DNA of 64,000 nucleotides from Tethya wilhelma. Lineage: Eukaryota; Porifera; Demospongiae; Tethyida; Tethyidae. The translations under genes were made by a program, and so were the position numbers. The stretch covers positions 2,321,878-2,385,877 of the forward strand of contig CAXIPT010000009.1 of NCBI GenBank assembly GCA_964030475.1, written 5' to 3'. Below, piece after piece: positions 26,601 through 38,877 of this stretch (its first letter is position 1; the number at the start of each line of letters is the position of its first letter). Below the pieces are notes generated by a model. The model was not told the origin of the DNA. It saw only the letters and a list, made by a program, of their open reading frames with translations, and did not search any database.

Positions 26601-29600
26601 TGGGACCCCGGGTGGAAAACAGCACACTGAAAAGTGGCGAGAAGTGACTGCTCTCTATTTCAAGGAGATCGTTTGGCCCAACATCTCCTACCAGTGTGGA
26701 GTCACGAGCAAGGATTTCGACCCGATGCTCGTGTGGATCGAGATCCAGTCTTTCATCAAAGGTTCCGAGATGGCACTCAGGAAAGGTTCTCCTCTGAGTC
26801 TAGAAGAGTATCACACGATCGGGAACAGAATGGCACCAAACTTTGCCAGCCATCGAGACACGATTTACAAACTCTTCAAGAAATACCAGCGCTACCAGCA
26901 GAACCAACGACACAAGAATTACCTTTTTGACGAGTGCGACCTCATCCTACACTTGTACAAACGCCTCAAATCCACTCCCGATGTTCCTTGGTCCATTCAT
27001 AGCTTGTACATAGATGAGGTGCAAGATTTCACACAAGCAGAGTTGGCCATTTTCATTCACTGCTGTCGCGATCCCAATTCCATGTTCTTCACGGGCGACA
27101 CAGCTCAGAGCATCATGAGAGGGATAGCATTCCGTTTCGAAGACTTGCGTTCGTGTTTCTACCGAATTCACGAAAAGATCAGTATCGTCAACGTCCCGCA
27201 AAAACCCTACAAGCTCACGATCAACTTTAGATCTCACTCTGGGATCTTGAAACTTGCCGGAAGCATCATTGACCTGATCAGCGAGTTTTTCAAAGACTCT
27301 ATCGACCACCTCCCTGATGATGAAGGGATGTTTGAAGGTCCGACTCCCGTGCTTCTAGAATCGTGCGAAGTGGACGATTTGGCTCTGCTTTTGAGTACGA
27401 ATAAGCGAGAGCGTTCTGCAATCGAATTTGGAGCACATCAAGCCGTCATTGTGCAGTCGAGGGAGGCCAAGGAGAAGCTGCCTGACATCCTCAAGGGGGC
27501 TATTGTGTTGACCATCTTTGAAGCCAAGGGGCTCGAGTTTGATGACGTCTTGTTGTACAACTTCTTTGCCGATTCAATGGTAAGTCAGTATCAATATCAA
27601 TATCAGTATTAGTATCAGAATCAATATCAGTATCAGTATAAATATCATTGTTAGTGTCAGGCTTATACACAATTGTATGGTGTACCGTAGCATGTACATG
27701 TCCTGCAGCATTTAGAAATTAGCCTAAAATTCTGTTTATTAATGCAAATAAGCTTCTGTATGTGTCAATTTATATCATATTGATTTGTATATGAATTTTA
27801 ATGCATTTGCTCCTTTTATTATTAGATGGACGAGAAGGGTTGGAGAGTGATCACATCCTACCTTCAAATGTCCCACCACTCCTCCAAGATATCCACTGCA
27901 GGTAAGCTACCTGGCTCGACCACTGAACCCAGGAGTTGTACCTTTGACCCCAAGGTCCACAAGTCCCTCAATGCAGAACTCAAGTACCTCTACACGGCCA
28001 TCACTCGTGCCAAGTGCAACTTGTGGATCTACGACTCAGATCGTAGAAACAGACTACCGATGTTTGACTATTGGTACAAACGGAACCTGGTCAAAGTCGT
28101 ACGAGCCAAGGAATCTGACGTCGAGGGCATGTACATGCTTGTTTTTGCAACCAATTCCACTTCAGAGCAGTGGAAAGTTCAAGGAGACAACTTCAAAGAG
28201 AAGCACCTCTGGGAGCAAGCTGTGCTCTGCTACGAGAGAGCAGGTAAGGAGAATGAGTACCTTGCTAAAGAAGCTTCTGCTTACCTAAAGATGCAGCAAG
28301 CACGTGCACAGAAGCCTGCTCTCTATCTCGAAGCAGCAATCCGGTTTCTCGAGTGTGACCAACTCCACCATTCTGTCCGCTACCTTACTGGTGCTGCTCT
28401 GTGTCTCAAGAACTCACGTCCCCCTAAGTATGCCCAAGCTGCCGGACTCTACGAAAAGCTCGGAGAAACTGGCAAAGCTGCACAGGCTTATTTGAAATCG
28501 AAAGACGTCAAAAACTTTGCACGATTGAAGGAGAGCAGAGGTGAACACAATGCAGTCGTGAAGGCACTGCTCGGCAAGAACCTCATGAAGAAGCGTGAAG
28601 CTTTGGCTAAAGCAGACGAGTACGAAAAAGCCGGAATTGTACTAGATCCAGATCTTGGTACTGCTGAACTTTCCTATTCTTGTGCCAAGTCCTACTCCAA
28701 GATCAAAGATGAGAAGACCCTCCGAGAGGTGCTCAAGTACATGCCCGATCTGAAAAGACGAGCAAAGTTCTTGAAAGAGGCCGAATTGTTTGACGAGGCG
28801 TACAAGGTGTACGTGGAACACAAGCAGTATGGTGATGCTTTTCGATTGGTCTCTGCTCACGGTAGCAGTCATCCTGACTGGTTTGAATCAGGTCTGAATC
28901 TAGCTCGAGAAATTGATGACAAAAAGTTCCAATCTGTTTTTGTCTTTCAACGAGCCAAAGTGGAGTTGAACAGCAGTGAGAGAAATGAGGTTTCGATCAA
29001 AGATCTCAACTCGTTGAGACACAACCCTGACAAGCTAGTCTCAGCTCAAGCCAATCTACTGCTGGGGATGATCGAGAATGACGCTGGCCTCTGCAAAGTC
29101 GCTTGGGGAACTTTCAGACTCTTGAAGAACAAGGTTGGTGAGCTGGAAGCATTCAACCAGGTCCAGGAAATGACCAAAGAATCGATCCAGTCTCTTCTTG
29201 ATGCTTGCCATCTGTCTAAGGTGCTTGGAGACACGCTCTTGAATTGCAATGACATCAACAAAGATGTGCAAGACGCTGTAAAGTTTTACGGTCTGCAAAA
29301 GATCGGCAACTTTTACCTAACTCCTCCAGGACAAGATGTGTGGATCGGAGAGCCACTGCTAAAGTGTGCCTGCAAAGAAGGTCAGTATGATTTGGACGGG
29401 ATGCTCAAACTGGACGCTGAAAAGGCTAGAGACGTGATAGCCCAACATGTGACCAACTTTGAAGTCAAGTGGTTGAGCAAGTCCCAGCTCGAAAAGAAAC
29501 TCCAACCGACCTTTAAACTTCACGATAAGCTCTGGAACGACAGGGGTCTCACTCGTGAGTACTCCCAGCAAGAGGTCTCCTCGAAATCTCTCCAAGATTA

Positions 29601-32520
29601 CCTTCAGACCTGCCTCCACATGCTACAGTATCGTCAGATCATTGAGAGGTCGACCGATCAAGTTGTGTGTGTGCTACTGGCTGTATTCTCTCCACAGGTG
29701 GCAATATACCTACCACAGAGACTTCAAGAGGAGCACGTCAGTACGATCCGAAGATCGCACAATTCTCACCCAGCCTTCAATAGCTGGTTGAAAACGACCG
29801 TTATCGAGCCTGCGAAGAGTCTCCCCGATAAGGTCAAAATTGACAAGTGGCTGATGGCATGGAGAGGGTGTTGTCTCACCACTCCAGATTACAAGATTCT
29901 TTTCAACGCTCTCAGCGAAATCGAGTCCCTTGAAGCCCAGCACAGCCAAGGTAGTGGCAGTGCCGATCCTCATCCTGTGGGGTTCGTGTATTGGAAGAAA
30001 GAAGAGAGGTACTATCACTTGTTTCGTATCTGGTTGAACGCATGTGTGGCTATCAGAGACAGTGCCCAACCTCTTTCCGCTGCTAAGTTGACGATCGAAC
30101 ACTTTCTTGGTGAGATTGCTCAAAGCCAAAGTGTCTCGATTTCTGTCGCAAACGCTGTGGATATCCTCACTCTCCAATGCACGGCTCTTCTAGCAATGCT
30201 TGCACAGTCGAATGCTCTTCAAAATCGTACCAGTTCTTGCACTGTGCCCATGTACTACAAGCACACGGTCCAGCTCTTCAACCACATGAACAGTGCCAAG
30301 AGAACAGACAAGCTAGGCAATACGAAGGGTCACAGGTGGCTGCTTGCTGCTTGTGCTGAAGAAGTGTGCGGTAAGAGGAACTACAGAGCCATCTTCAAAG
30401 ATTGTATGAATCTGCTCATCAAATCGATCGACTTGTTACTCGGTACAAGCAAGCACTCACCTCGCTTTTGTCTCCTCAAGTTTGCACTGCAGCAGAGTCC
30501 TCACAAAGACAGCACGAGGCACTGTCTAATTCTCACTCTCGTCCTTTTTGGCAACCTCTCCATGATTCAAGTTCGAGGGACTCCGATGTTTCATCAGAAG
30601 ATTTCCTCCATTCTCAAGCGTTCTTTGTCAAAGAACGAAAAAATGCCCAACTACGTTGAGACAGCTTTCAAAGCTACCATGTCTCAAAGCTTCTCGAATC
30701 CACAGCAAGTTTTCGAGTTGGTCGAACGACTTTTGCGAGTAAAGAGCAGCAACCACAACCTCGCTAAACTGGTCTACAGACACAGCAAAGGACCACACGG
30801 TAAAATCGATTTTGTCCATATCGTGCCTGCACCAAAACCACCACCTCCTGTAGTTCACCAACACCAACAGCAGCAGAGGTCTGGTGGTCCTATCTATCCT
30901 GTGCAACAGCCTCATCCTTCAACCGTTGGGTTTGTAACCGATCAACATGGCCTTTACACTCCTAATCCCAGTGCTGTGTTTCAACAGCAAGTGGGATCGA
31001 TTTCAAGTCACGGAGGAGTAGTGGGGATGCCCCCTTCATCAGGGGCATTTCCACCTTCACAGCTACAGTTCGTACCTCAAGCACCTAGCGTGTCTCAGAG
31101 TGGATTCTTTCAACCTGGAATGGCGGCTAATTTTGAAGAGTTTCACCCACAAGGATTTCATCCTCACCTCCAGCAACAACCACAGACTCACTTCACTCAA
31201 GCACACCAGTACCAGTACGCGCCACAGCAAGGTGCTAGCGGGACCAATCCATTCCTGTATCATCAGAGTAGTAGTGATGGTAGCAACTCTATGGTGGAGT
31301 ATGCTTCTGTCCCATCTCAAACTCCGTACAATACTGAACACCAACAGTATACCAACACTTCAATGGGACAGGTTCCACAACCACCAGTCCAATCAACTCT
31401 GCAAGCAAGCACCAGGCTGCAAATGGGTACTGGACCGCATATGGGTAGTGTAGCTCCTCCATCATGCACTGTGGATCAACAGCAACAAGCCATTCCAACC
31501 AGTCAGCAGCCATCTCAAACCTCTGGTGGTACACTTTCAACCAATGTCGACACAGGTTACCACCATCACGACCCGCAGCTTCTAACTCCCGAAGTTGCTC
31601 AAGAGGAGCAGGTACGACTCCCTTCTGGTGAGAATGTGACATACCAGTTTGACCTTCCTGAGGATTTCAAAGACCATCAGTTTGAAATGCAGGTAGGAGG
31701 CGAAGGTAGTGAGACTTCCGTCGAATATTTCAATCAACAAGACGATTTAGAGTTTGCACTGACTGCTGGTATCTTACCCAATGATGTCAGAGTGCTCGAT
31801 CCAGAAATGGTCGATCCCAACATAGTCTCTTCTGCGTTTTGTGATGCTTGTGGTGTTAATCTCAAAATAGAAGACAACTCTTATCAGCTTGTCGAAGACG
31901 TCCCGGAATCTGAGTCAGCTGAAAACTACTACACGCACGTCAATAGCGAAAAACATCGCGTAAATCTCATCACTTGTAAGAGGTTTCTAAGCATGATGGA
32001 GAATGAGAGTGGCGTAGAACTTTACCCTCAGCTCAGACAGCGAATGAATGACCTACTTTATGATTGCGATCGCCTCAAAAAGTCCTCTGGTACTGACAAA
32101 CTTGATCGAGTTATCGACAACTTGCAAGAAGAGTCAGAAAAGAACAACCTGGCTCTTTCACAGCTTCAGGAGCAGAAGCTTTGGAGACGTGCCATCGAAG
32201 AAATGACCAAAATGGTCGATTCTGTCGATCGTCTTTTGAAGGTAAGCTCGCAAAGATACCGACAAGTCCGTGAAGAAGTGGCAGCTCACGAAAAAGCCGA
32301 GCAACAGAGACTGCACGAGGATATTTTGGAGCGAGAACAGTTTGCAGAAGACGTGAGAGTCGAAGGTAAGCAGACGGGTGCTGTCGTGGTGAGCCAGGAA
32401 GCTGGGAATGCCGTGGCTAGTGCGATGAGGACACATGAACAGAAGGTCAAGTCACGACAGAAGAAGAGACAGAAACATCGTACTAGAGGTCAGGGTTCAC
32501 AACCAGGTGGGGGAGATTGA
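16568..32520 (+). CDS. TRANK1: TRANK1-type TPR/ankyrin/UvrD-like helicase giant protein with triplicated N-terminal module (copy B)
   Basis: Model: 16568-16726, 16801-17112, 17706-17916, 18284-18651, 19288-19521, 19792-19960, 20426-21051, 21508-21741, 22203-22371, 22784-23584, 24314-27579, 27826-32520; phases agree, about 3747 aa. Exons 2-4, 5-7 and 8-10 are three copies of one module: TPR exon, linker exon (RRxEAL-like, ending in phase 1), ankyrin-like exon. The helicase follows, with Walker A GRSGTGKT (about 1592), DEVQDF (about 1993), TGDTAQSIMRG, FEAKGLEFDD and YTAITRAK (about 2238); then helical repeats, a Gln/Pro-rich region (about 3185-3450), a C-x2-C...H-x5-H finger (FCDACG, about 3520-3575), a charged coiled-coil and a basic tail. 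The start MSWF matches the MAWY of copy A. The third module is the most complete. The model uses the second copy of a perfect 538-bp repeat (24179-24716); using the first gives a stop at about 24192. NTPase function is inferred from motifs. Confidence 0.88.
20319..20359. repeat. TG microsatellite in an intron of copy B
   Basis: Pure TG run of about 40 bp between the linker and ankyrin-like exons of the second module. Confidence 0.85.
21399..21461. repeat. TG/CG-interrupted TG microsatellite in copy B
   Basis: TG repeats interrupted regularly by TGCG, just before the third TPR exon (21508). Confidence 0.8.
21802..22220 (+). repeat. Tandem duplication containing a decoy splice acceptor and partial exon
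   Basis: A roughly 200-bp segment occurs twice (about 21802-22020 and 22026-22220) with around 10% divergence and a 57-bp TG expansion (21831-21887) in the first copy. Both copies carry the acceptor TTATCAG followed by GCCTATGTTCGTAGAGCT, the first six codons of the third linker exon. Only the second continues into coding sequence. The first would read into a stop at about 22053. Confidence 0.8.
23594..23640. repeat. TG microsatellite in copy B
   Basis: Pure TG run ending exactly where the 538-bp direct repeat begins. Confidence 0.85.
23641..24716 (+). repeat. Perfect 538-bp tandem duplication covering an acceptor and the 5' part of the helicase exon
   Basis: Sequence 23641-24178 is repeated as 24179-24716; I found no difference between the copies, intron part included. 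Each copy holds intron end, acceptor (exon start 23776 or 24314) and the start of the long exon. Copy 1 runs into a stop at the junction, so only copy 2 supports the full protein. It is either a very recent duplication or a stitched-haplotype assembly error. Confidence 0.9.
27584..27650. repeat. Degenerate hexanucleotide repeat (TATCAR)n at an intron start
   Basis: About ten imperfect copies of a six-base unit begin just after the donor at 27580 in the intron before the last exon of copy B. Confidence 0.75.
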
Positions 32521-32958
32521 TCGTAAAGTGGTAAGGATGAGTTTGAAGGGAACTTTGGAAAACTCGGAAAACTTGGAAAACTCACAAAACTTGGTAAACT
32601 TGGTACTGTATGTTATCAAACTTATTTCATATCTCTATTGTGTATGCGTTTTGTTGTATTATTATCGAAAAAGGTTTTGCAGACTGTTTTGCTTGCTTGC
32701 GCTTCCCTCATGTTAATATTGTTACTAAGTTAATGTTGTAAGTTTCATTTCTTGTAAGTCAAACTTCATCTGCTATGAAAATAGCTATCCATTATTATGA
32801 TTGTTGTTCATTGTATTATGTATGCATTATTAATATGCATCATTAACTATCAAAAATTATTTAAGTTAACACTGAAAATGGTGAATTGCAAACAACTTCA
32901 ATTGATGTACAGAATGGTCATAAAAACAATAGAAAGATACTTCTTGAGTTCTCAATTT
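32521..32958. other. Convergent 3' region between TRANK1-type copy B and START gene 1
   Basis: AT-rich, 438 bp between two stop codons on opposite strands. It begins with short imperfect repeats of AACTTGGAAAACTC type (about 32548-32602). Nothing coding is visible. Confidence 0.5.
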
Positions 32959-34365
32959 TTATTTCTTAGTGTGCACTTCATTGTAGTACTTTGCCAGAGA
33001 TGCTCTCCACTCCTCTGGAACTTTAGTGGAAGCATGGTTCACCACAAACTTTGGTAGGATCCCCTTGGCGTCACTTTGAATGAACATGGTCAATTTTGAA
33101 GAGTGTTCAGGATCATTGGGATCAGGTCGAATGATCATCCCAGAGAGAATGGTCTCAGTTCTAGACATGAAACAACGTTCAAATAAATTACGGAAAACAA
33201 TCAGAATACCTCTAGAAAGAAGACGAACAGATTTGCATAGAAGTTTCCCTATAATAACTACGAATAATATTAAGTTGTTTTATTCAAATAACCTGATGAA
33301 TCCTTTCTTTTCAGGGACCTTTGGGTGTTTAGCGTCCTTCATTACCACCACCTTTGCTTCCCCTACCTCCTTGACTGCCACATATTGGACGACATCACGG
33401 TCCGTTATGCCAGCAGGCATTGCAGCCTGCCTGTGAGTGATCAAGGAGAGAATTCGAGATATTGTGAATAACCAGAGGTGCTACTCACTGTGCTATGCCA
33501 CCAGCTCTCTTACCAGTAGATAACTTTGTGCTCTGGTGTTTCTTCTACGATCTCAATGTGTGGGAAGGCTTTGTCCCATTTCATTCGAATCTCGGGAGTC
33601 GTGGACAATTCAAACACTACATGAACAAAAAATTTAAAAACCTGCTTCAACAATAATGACATAACTATGCAAACATGCATAATGATTATTAATTTTGACC
33701 ATCATGCATGTCAAGGAGGGGTCATTGTGTCAAACAGTGTTAAGACAATTATTGTGTCATTCACCTGCATCAGCTGGTATCCCTGGAAACTGCAAGTAAC
33801 CCTGAAAAAAAAAAGAACAGAGTGAAACATCAAACGTGTAATCATCATAGCATACAGGTGTCATTACTTCCTGTGATGACCTAACAATGGTTGTACAATG
33901 ATGCTGTATGGGTTCTGTGCTGGTTAGTTTGAGGTGCTAATCAATTGACAATTTATTGTCCAGCCCAGTGCCTCACCTACAGAACCCAGCATATCATTTT
34001 GAATGACAAAATCTGTGTCAATCTTGGCTGTGTGCATGACATTATATTGCCAACTACCCAAGCAACAGGAGAATCACTAAACGAACAATATTTATTTTGT
34101 TGTCAATCAACCATAATAATAAATACCTTGATAAGATATATGCTTTGAGATTCCTCTGATTTTTTCCAAGTCTCTGTGAGCTCTGTCTTGTTGACTTGCT
34201 TCCAACCTGCTTCTTTCTCACAAGACTTCTCTTCGTCTAGCAATCTCTGGACATCTATGACAGTATCAGTGTTCAAAGGACAAAAGTTGACAGCTGAACT
34301 ATGGATACACCACCTACATAAGACTGACCTGTATCAGTGATTGGACTACTGCTCTCTTGGGCCAT
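32959..34365 (-). CDS. START-domain lipid-transfer-like protein 1
   Basis: Six exons on the minus strand (34365-34329, 34254-34127, 33801-33765, 33616-33514, 33430-33293, 33160-32959) give 214 aa, the length of phosphatidylcholine transfer protein. After a 12-residue start (MAQESSSPITDT) nearly the whole protein is one START domain: GYLQFPGIPADAVFE, IRMKWDKAFPHIEIVEE, VIYW, MPAGITDRDVVQY, then ETILSGMIIRPDP and a C-terminal helix with VPEEWRASLAKYYNEV. START proteins carry a single lipid or sterol in a hydrophobic pocket; the ligand cannot be told from sequence here. It is the first of three tandem genes with the same exon pattern, including an identical-length 37-nt micro-exon. No signal peptide is seen, so it is probably cytosolic. 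Confidence 0.85.
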
Positions 34366-34746
34366 TTTTTAATACTGGGCTAACTTTTCTGATCAGTCTT
34401 TTTCTTTCTCAAGATGTTGGCTTGTTTGGTTGTGGAACGAAAGGTTTGGTGGTTTTATGTGAGCACTGCATTACATTCTTGTGGTGCAGAGATCAGCTGG
34501 ATTAGTGATGTCATTTCCGCTAACGGAAATATTAAAAAACCACAATGGAACAACAGGAAATGCGTCATAAGCTGTTATTCATATAATGCGCATGCGCGTT
34601 GCGCTCTGAGAATCAAACGTGTGGAGTACTATTATGTACAACAACAGTAATGATTATTTTTGTGAAAATGGTTTTACAAAAATTGATTATGCTTGTCTTA
34701 ATGTGTGCACGTGAAACGATAACAATAACTTGAGTTCATTTTGATT
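34366..34746 (-). promoter_or_regulatory. Promoter of START gene 1 with conserved 40-bp element and NRF1-like site
   Basis: A 40-bp stretch at 34507-34546 (starting GATGTCATTTCCGCTA) recurs with two mismatches at 36418-36457, upstream of START gene 2. It contains an ETS-like TTCCG and a TGATGTCA-like core. TGCGCATGCGCG at 34587-34598 matches the NRF1 consensus. Confidence 0.55.
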
Positions 34747-36181
34747 TCATTTCTTTATACGCACTTCATTGTAGTATTCTGTCAGAGCTGCTCTCCACTC
34801 ATCAGGAACTTGAGAGGTGGCATAGTTCACTAGAATTGTTGGTATGGAGCCCTTTGCATCACTTTGAATGAACATTGTCAGTGTTGAAGAATGTTCAGGA
34901 TCAGTAGGATCAGGTCGTATGATCATCCCAGAGCGAATGGTCTCAGCTCTGCATGCAAAATAAAATAAATCAAAGAATCATCAACACTAGACAATTAATG
35001 ATAAATAACTAAGAAATCATTGTTGTATATACATATGAATAAGTCAAATAATTACTCATCCCATACCTGATGAAATTGCTTTTTTCTGGCATCCTTGGAT
35101 CTTTGGCGTCCTTCATTACAACCACTGTAGCTTCTCCAAACTGCTTGGCCTTAACATACTGGAGGATATCACGATTCATTACACCAGTAGGCAATGCAGC
35201 TTGCCTGTGAGCATGTACGTGGATAGAATGATATTATAGTTTAGTTAAAAGAGAAATTACCCCTTTATATTATTTTGGATACATACTAGCTAAGTCTTTA
35301 TTTATTTATTTTTTGGTTACCAGTAGATGATTTTGTAATCTTTCTCCTCTGACTCATCCTCTACCATTTCAATGTGTGGGAAGTTTTTGTCCCATTTCAT
35401 ACGAACATTGGGTGAAGTGGCCAATTCAAGCACTGTAAAAAGAGCATAGCAAAGAACATAATAATATTATGGGTAATACAATCATATTAACTTCGGCACT
35501 TGGCCACTAAACTAAACTATCTGTGAGGACACTAAGGTGTTGTTGTGTGTGAAAAGATAATATTATGTTTATGTACCTGCATCAGCTGGTATCCCTGGAA
35601 ACTGCAAGTAGCCCTGAAATAATAATGATAGATTTCATGAATTCAGTTATTCCTTCCGATCGACCATGAAAAGATGCCGTGAATGGTTTGTACCACTGAG
35701 AGTCTTTGTAATTATAGTAGTATGGATCATAAACCAGCCATGCAGTCTTACCTTGATCAGATATAGTGAGTGAGTGTCCTCTGATTTGCTCCATGTCTCT
35801 GAAAGCCCTGTATTGTTACCAACACACTCCCAACCTTCTTCCTGCCTGCTACTTCTCTCTTCCTCTAGCAAGCTTTGGAAGTCTAAAACACACACACAAA
35901 AAATATAATAAATGCTAGTCCTGTATGTAGTAAATGTAGAATTCATAACCACATGTACCTTCATCTGTAATAGGCTTTGGAGGTTTTTTGTGGTCCTTTC
36001 GCAGTGGCTCTTGAGTTGAGTCTACAATTACACCTGTGCTACTATCTGTGATAGGATCATTGCCTCTGACTTTGGGAGCTTTTGTTGCCATGGGCATTGC
36101 CGATGCTTTATTTTGGCCTAGTATCACCAGGACTACTATCAAGACAAAGGTCACTGCATTATGATGATGGAAAATAGACAT
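34747..36181 (-). CDS. START-domain protein 2 with N-terminal signal peptide
   Basis: Six exons on the minus strand (36181-35959, 35882-35752, 35613-35577, 35432-35321, 35204-35067, 34948-34747) give 280 aa. The first exon is much longer than in its neighbours: MSIFHHHNAV is followed by a hydrophobic run (TFVLIVVLVILG) and a small-residue site (KASA), which reads as a signal peptide or signal anchor, then about 45 polar, Lys/Pro-rich residues. The rest is a START domain parallel to gene 1 (GYLQFPGIPADA, RMKWDKNFPHIEM, RSGMIIRPDPTDPEH, VPDEWRAALTEYYNEV). Entry of a START domain into the secretory pathway is unusual; the alternative is membrane anchoring. An in-frame upstream GTG exists but no upstream ATG. 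Confidence 0.82.
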
Positions 36182-36659
36182 TTTGATTGCCAATATGATC
36201 CTAGCCTCTATTGATCTGCTCACTTTGATTGTTGCAAAATACTGCTTGATGTGAAATAAAGCTCTTTAGCTTGGTACTTATATAGGAGCAGTGTTTGGGT
36301 CAAAACCTGCGCCGTGTATAAGCATTGCGCCGGCTTAGATAGCACGACTGTGTAGCTGAAGATATGTTTCTGGGATCCTAGGATCCAGGATTTAGGATCA
36401 TAGGAAAGATGGCGGATGATGTCATTTCCGCTAGCGGTAATATTAAAAAACCACAATAAATATTAAATCATTTGAATGCATGCAGCGCAGGAAATGGCCA
36501 TTGTGACGTAAAAAACATAAGATCAGTTCAGTACTCTTAGCTCTTAGCTGGTCATGCCTCCAATCATGCAGCACACAGGGAGCAAGCATAAAAGTTTAGA
36601 GTTCTCATTTTAAGGTCAAGGTCTCCAGGATATTCCATCTCTAATCTCCACCTATTAAA
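36182..36659 (-). promoter_or_regulatory. Upstream region of START gene 2 with the shared 40-bp element
   Basis: The element at 36418-36457 matches 34507-34546 upstream of START gene 1 with two mismatches over 40 bp. A short GGATCC-containing palindromic stretch lies at about 36372-36390. Nothing coding is seen. Confidence 0.5.
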
Positions 36660-36867
36660 TACCGTATACCGCGGTATTTCGTGGTACTTAACTTTCGCGG
36701 TTTTCGCGGATCGAACGTTATCCGCGAAAATTGTTCAACGAAAACTTGCGTGCTCATTATGCATGCGTACAGGAATGATATCAATCCGCGAAACTTATTC
36801 AACGAAAATTTGCAATAGCGCAATCCGCGAAAATTAAGTAACCTCGAAAATTAAGTGGTATACGGTA
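36660..36867. mobile_element. 208-bp MITE with TACCGTATACC terminal inverted repeats
   Basis: The left end TACCGTATACC (36660-36670) is the exact reverse complement of GGTATACGGTA (36857-36867). Subterminal CTTAA(C/T)TTTCG motifs also pair, and the interior repeats CCGCGAAA...CAACGAAAA several times. If TA is the target-site duplication, this fits a Tc1/mariner-type non-autonomous element. It has no coding capacity. Confidence 0.75.
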
Positions 36868-37051
36868 GGTCATAGTAGCATTGAAATTCAAATTCAGACC
36901 ATTTTTATTGATGTCAACATGAATCTTATAACTTATTAGGGGGTATTTGAAAAGAAGAGGATGGCACACAGCAATAATTTTGACACTCATATTAAGTTTA
37001 TTAATAGTTATTTTAAAAAATGCAAAAGATCATTACTATCTATGATCGTTT
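36868..37051. other. Intergenic, no feature seen
   Basis: Short AT-rich stretch between the MITE and the stop codon of START gene 3. I see nothing in it. Confidence 0.4.
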
Positions 37052-38836
37052 TCAAGACTCAGTTTTATCTGTAGCTGTCTCCTCCTGCTGTTTCTTGGAG
37101 TAGACCTCATGGTAGTAGTTGGCCAGACTGGTGCGCCAGTTGCCGGGTGCTCTGGCTGCAAAGGCATTCACGATGAAGTGAGGGATCCATCCCTTGACGT
37201 CATTTTGGAGGAGGACTGACATTCGAGTGGAATTGGGGTCGTCTGGGTCAGGTCGGATGATCACACCAGAGAGAATAGTTTCAGCTCTGTGAAAGGAAGA
37301 AAATGGGATTATTAACCGTACTGGCAATACACTGAGTGCTGCCTCATGCAGATTTATGCTCATTCAATAGCAATGTAAGCTAGCTAGAATTGATTGGGAT
37401 TGTGAGTTGCATGCACATGCTAAGGGGGTCGGCCACCAAACTGAAAGTTGTGTCCCAAGCTTGACTTATCTTGAAGCATTAGCCTATAGGGTCAACAAGT
37501 CTAATATCTAATTTCGCTGTGGCATAGAAATAGTTACAGTCACTACAAAGCTTAATAATGTGTACACAAAACTAAATCTCCTCAAGCTGATCGCCCAGCT
37601 CAATATGACCTTCCTAGACCGAGATATGACCACATATACAACAGCAATAGAGAAAAAAAAAAAAAAGGTTGAGCGGGGATTTCAGTACGAGCCTTGACCT
37701 TGTCATATGACATGTGCTAGCGCTGCACGATCAAGGGGTTATATCGTACCTTCCATCCTTTATCCCACCTACCCCGTACACGGCATGCCAGTCACAAAGG
37801 CGCTATGACTGACATAGGTTCTGCGAGTAGGTGGGGTTCAACTATAATGCTCAACTGAATGTATGTAAGCATGCAGTTAGCAAGGCATCAGGGGAGACTC
37901 AACACGGCCCCCAGACCAAGAACCTTAGGCAGTATTTGACTCCTGCCGTATAGCCCCGCTACACTACAAACTTACTATATATAGTTACGCGACCCTATTT
38001 ATACCAGAAACATTACTGATAGAAAATGTTAGTTGGGTTTCGTTAATGAGATTCATTGGAGACGTGACGCTAAATGGAATGCAGTTAATTGATTCAGAGT
38101 AAGTGACGTAATCATACCGGAAATGGAATGCAATTAACACCATGGTACCACGCCGCGCTGTAAACATATTGTGAAAAAGGCTTCTACTAAAGGCCTGGCA
38201 TACAGTCTATGTCATAAAGGCTTAGCTACCAAGAAATAAGCTATCCAAGTACATTCTTAAGCTAGAGAAACTGAAAGAAACCAGCTATCCAAGTATATTC
38301 TTTAGCTAGAGAAGCTGAAAAGCCTTTGCCTCATCTCAAAATCCCTGTTTACTGTAGTATACTATACGCTATAATAGAGTGCATGTCATTCACTATAAGT
38401 AAACTGTGCACTTTACACCATATATAATCTCAAGCCAAAACTGTTTGCAATTGTACTCATATACTTTCAAAATGTTACAAAATTGTGAATAGTTTACTAT
38501 AGAGACTGATACATGAAGACTTATCAACCACCTACTGCAACAAAAATGCATTAAAACTCCATCAATGAGACCATTCCTTACAGAACACTTTAAACCATTG
38601 ACCATCCACCATGCCAAGAAAACATCATATCAGTGAGTATCCCTCACCTAACCACACCCCTTGTGGGGGGCCGACTGGGATGGGAGGCATTGCGATAAAG
38701 AAGGAAGGTGCTGTTGGTTGATTCATCGTACTTCTTCCCAATGTTCTGGACGAGGTCTCTGTCCGCTACTCCAGGAGGCATACTGATACGCCTTAAGAAT
38801 AAAAATGCTATCACTGATTCAGAACACTTGGATAGG

Positions 38837-38877
<41 letters not shown>

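Noticed and set aside
37667..37990. Sequence after the A-tract in the START gene 3 intron considered as a SINE
   Set aside because: I could not define A/B boxes, ends or target-site duplications by eye.
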